Below are positions 5,593 through 5,661 of a stretch of 5,661 bases of DNA, one piece after another (position 1 is the first letter of the stretch; the number at the start of each line of letters is the position of its first letter). The notes beneath the pieces were generated by a model, which saw only the letters and a list, made by a program, of their open reading frames with translations, did not search any database and was not told the DNA's origin. Source of the stretch: Planococcaceae bacterium UBA3370. GTDB taxonomy: Bacteria; Bacillota; Bacilli; Bacillales_A; Planococcaceae. Where the stretch lies: positions 1-5,661 of the forward strand of contig DEQI01000178.1 of assembly GCA_002360295.1 (NCBI GenBank). The letters run 5' to 3'. Position numbers and translations under genes: made by a program.

Positions 5593-5661
5593 TTTTTCCT
5601 CGTTCTAGCATACCGTGCATATCAGGAGCTTGGAACGGATGATACAACATTAATGAAAGGC
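5593..5661 (-). pseudogene. probable upstream part of the kinase sensor domain, out of frame
   Basis: In the kinase frame there is a TAG six codons before the ATG, counting back (minus-strand reading TAG AAC GAG GAA AAA ATG). The frame one base over is open from the right edge and reads LMLYHPFQAPDMHGMLERGK before running out of frame at six A (5597-5592). Removing one A would give LERGKMVGDDN, resembling the ERIGKKMVGDDN-like segment of CitA-family sensor domains, and the frame contains the HP pair expected in that domain (usually RYSHP). The HP-to-GDD spacing is about six residues longer than usual, so the match is imperfect. The plus strand is also open here (HFFLVLAYRAYQELG), so a rearrangement or contig-end chimera cannot be excluded. 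Confidence 0.5.

Noticed and set aside
5587..5600. Programmed -1 ribosomal frameshift at the A6 run of the kinase gene
   Set aside because: Joining the two frames needs a +1 (or -2) shift; a -1 shift would lead into the third frame (KKWSG). Six A is also short for RNA polymerase slippage.
1..5661. CRISPR arrays, tRNA or rRNA genes, insertion sequences
   Set aside because: No regularly spaced long repeats, no cloverleaf or rRNA-like sequence, and no transposase or terminal inverted repeats were seen on reading both strands.

Overview
The window looks like chromosomal DNA of an AT-rich, low-GC Gram-positive bacterium of the order Bacillales, probably Bacillaceae or Planococcaceae. The grounds are strong GGAGG-type ribosome binding sites, A+T-rich codon use, a near-consensus CcpA (cre) site, perfect-stem terminators with T-runs, and a lipobox-type binding protein. 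The genus cannot be fixed from the sequence alone. All identifiable genes lie on the minus strand, so transcription runs from right to left.

Right half (about 3571-5661): a two-component system of the CitA/CitB (DcuS/DcuR, DctS/DctR, MalK/MalR, CitS/CitT) class. The sensor kinase comes first (4333-5592, continuing or disrupted to the right) and is followed 5 nt later by its response regulator (3644-4327). The pair ends at a strong stem-loop terminator (3564-3612). The kinase frame as it stands begins inside the extracellular sensor domain and lacks its first transmembrane helix. A one-base shift in a run of six A would join it to an open frame that reaches the right edge, so this is probably an error or mutation at a homopolymer.

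Middle (3305-3570): a regulatory region of about 270 bases between the terminator and the transporter operon. It holds three TGAACA-like direct repeats at an exact 9-bp period, a perfect 16-bp palindrome, a spaced inverted repeat with a 30-bp centre distance, and a cre-like site (13 of 14 positions) just upstream of the first transporter gene.

Left half (151-3304): a complete tripartite tricarboxylate transporter operon in the order tctC (lipoprotein solute-binding protein), tctB (small four-helix membrane subunit), tctA (large membrane subunit), closed by a perfect 13-bp stem-loop terminator. Between tctC and tctB are an 8-bp hairpin and a second small hairpin that would cover the tctB ribosome binding site.

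The simplest reading is that the kinase senses an external di- or tricarboxylate such as citrate, the regulator activates tctCBA from the repeats upstream of it, the transporter imports the acid, and CcpA lowers expression when preferred sugars are present. The gene families are known and I see no undescribed system here. The points worth a second look are the disrupted kinase 5' end and the dense operator architecture.
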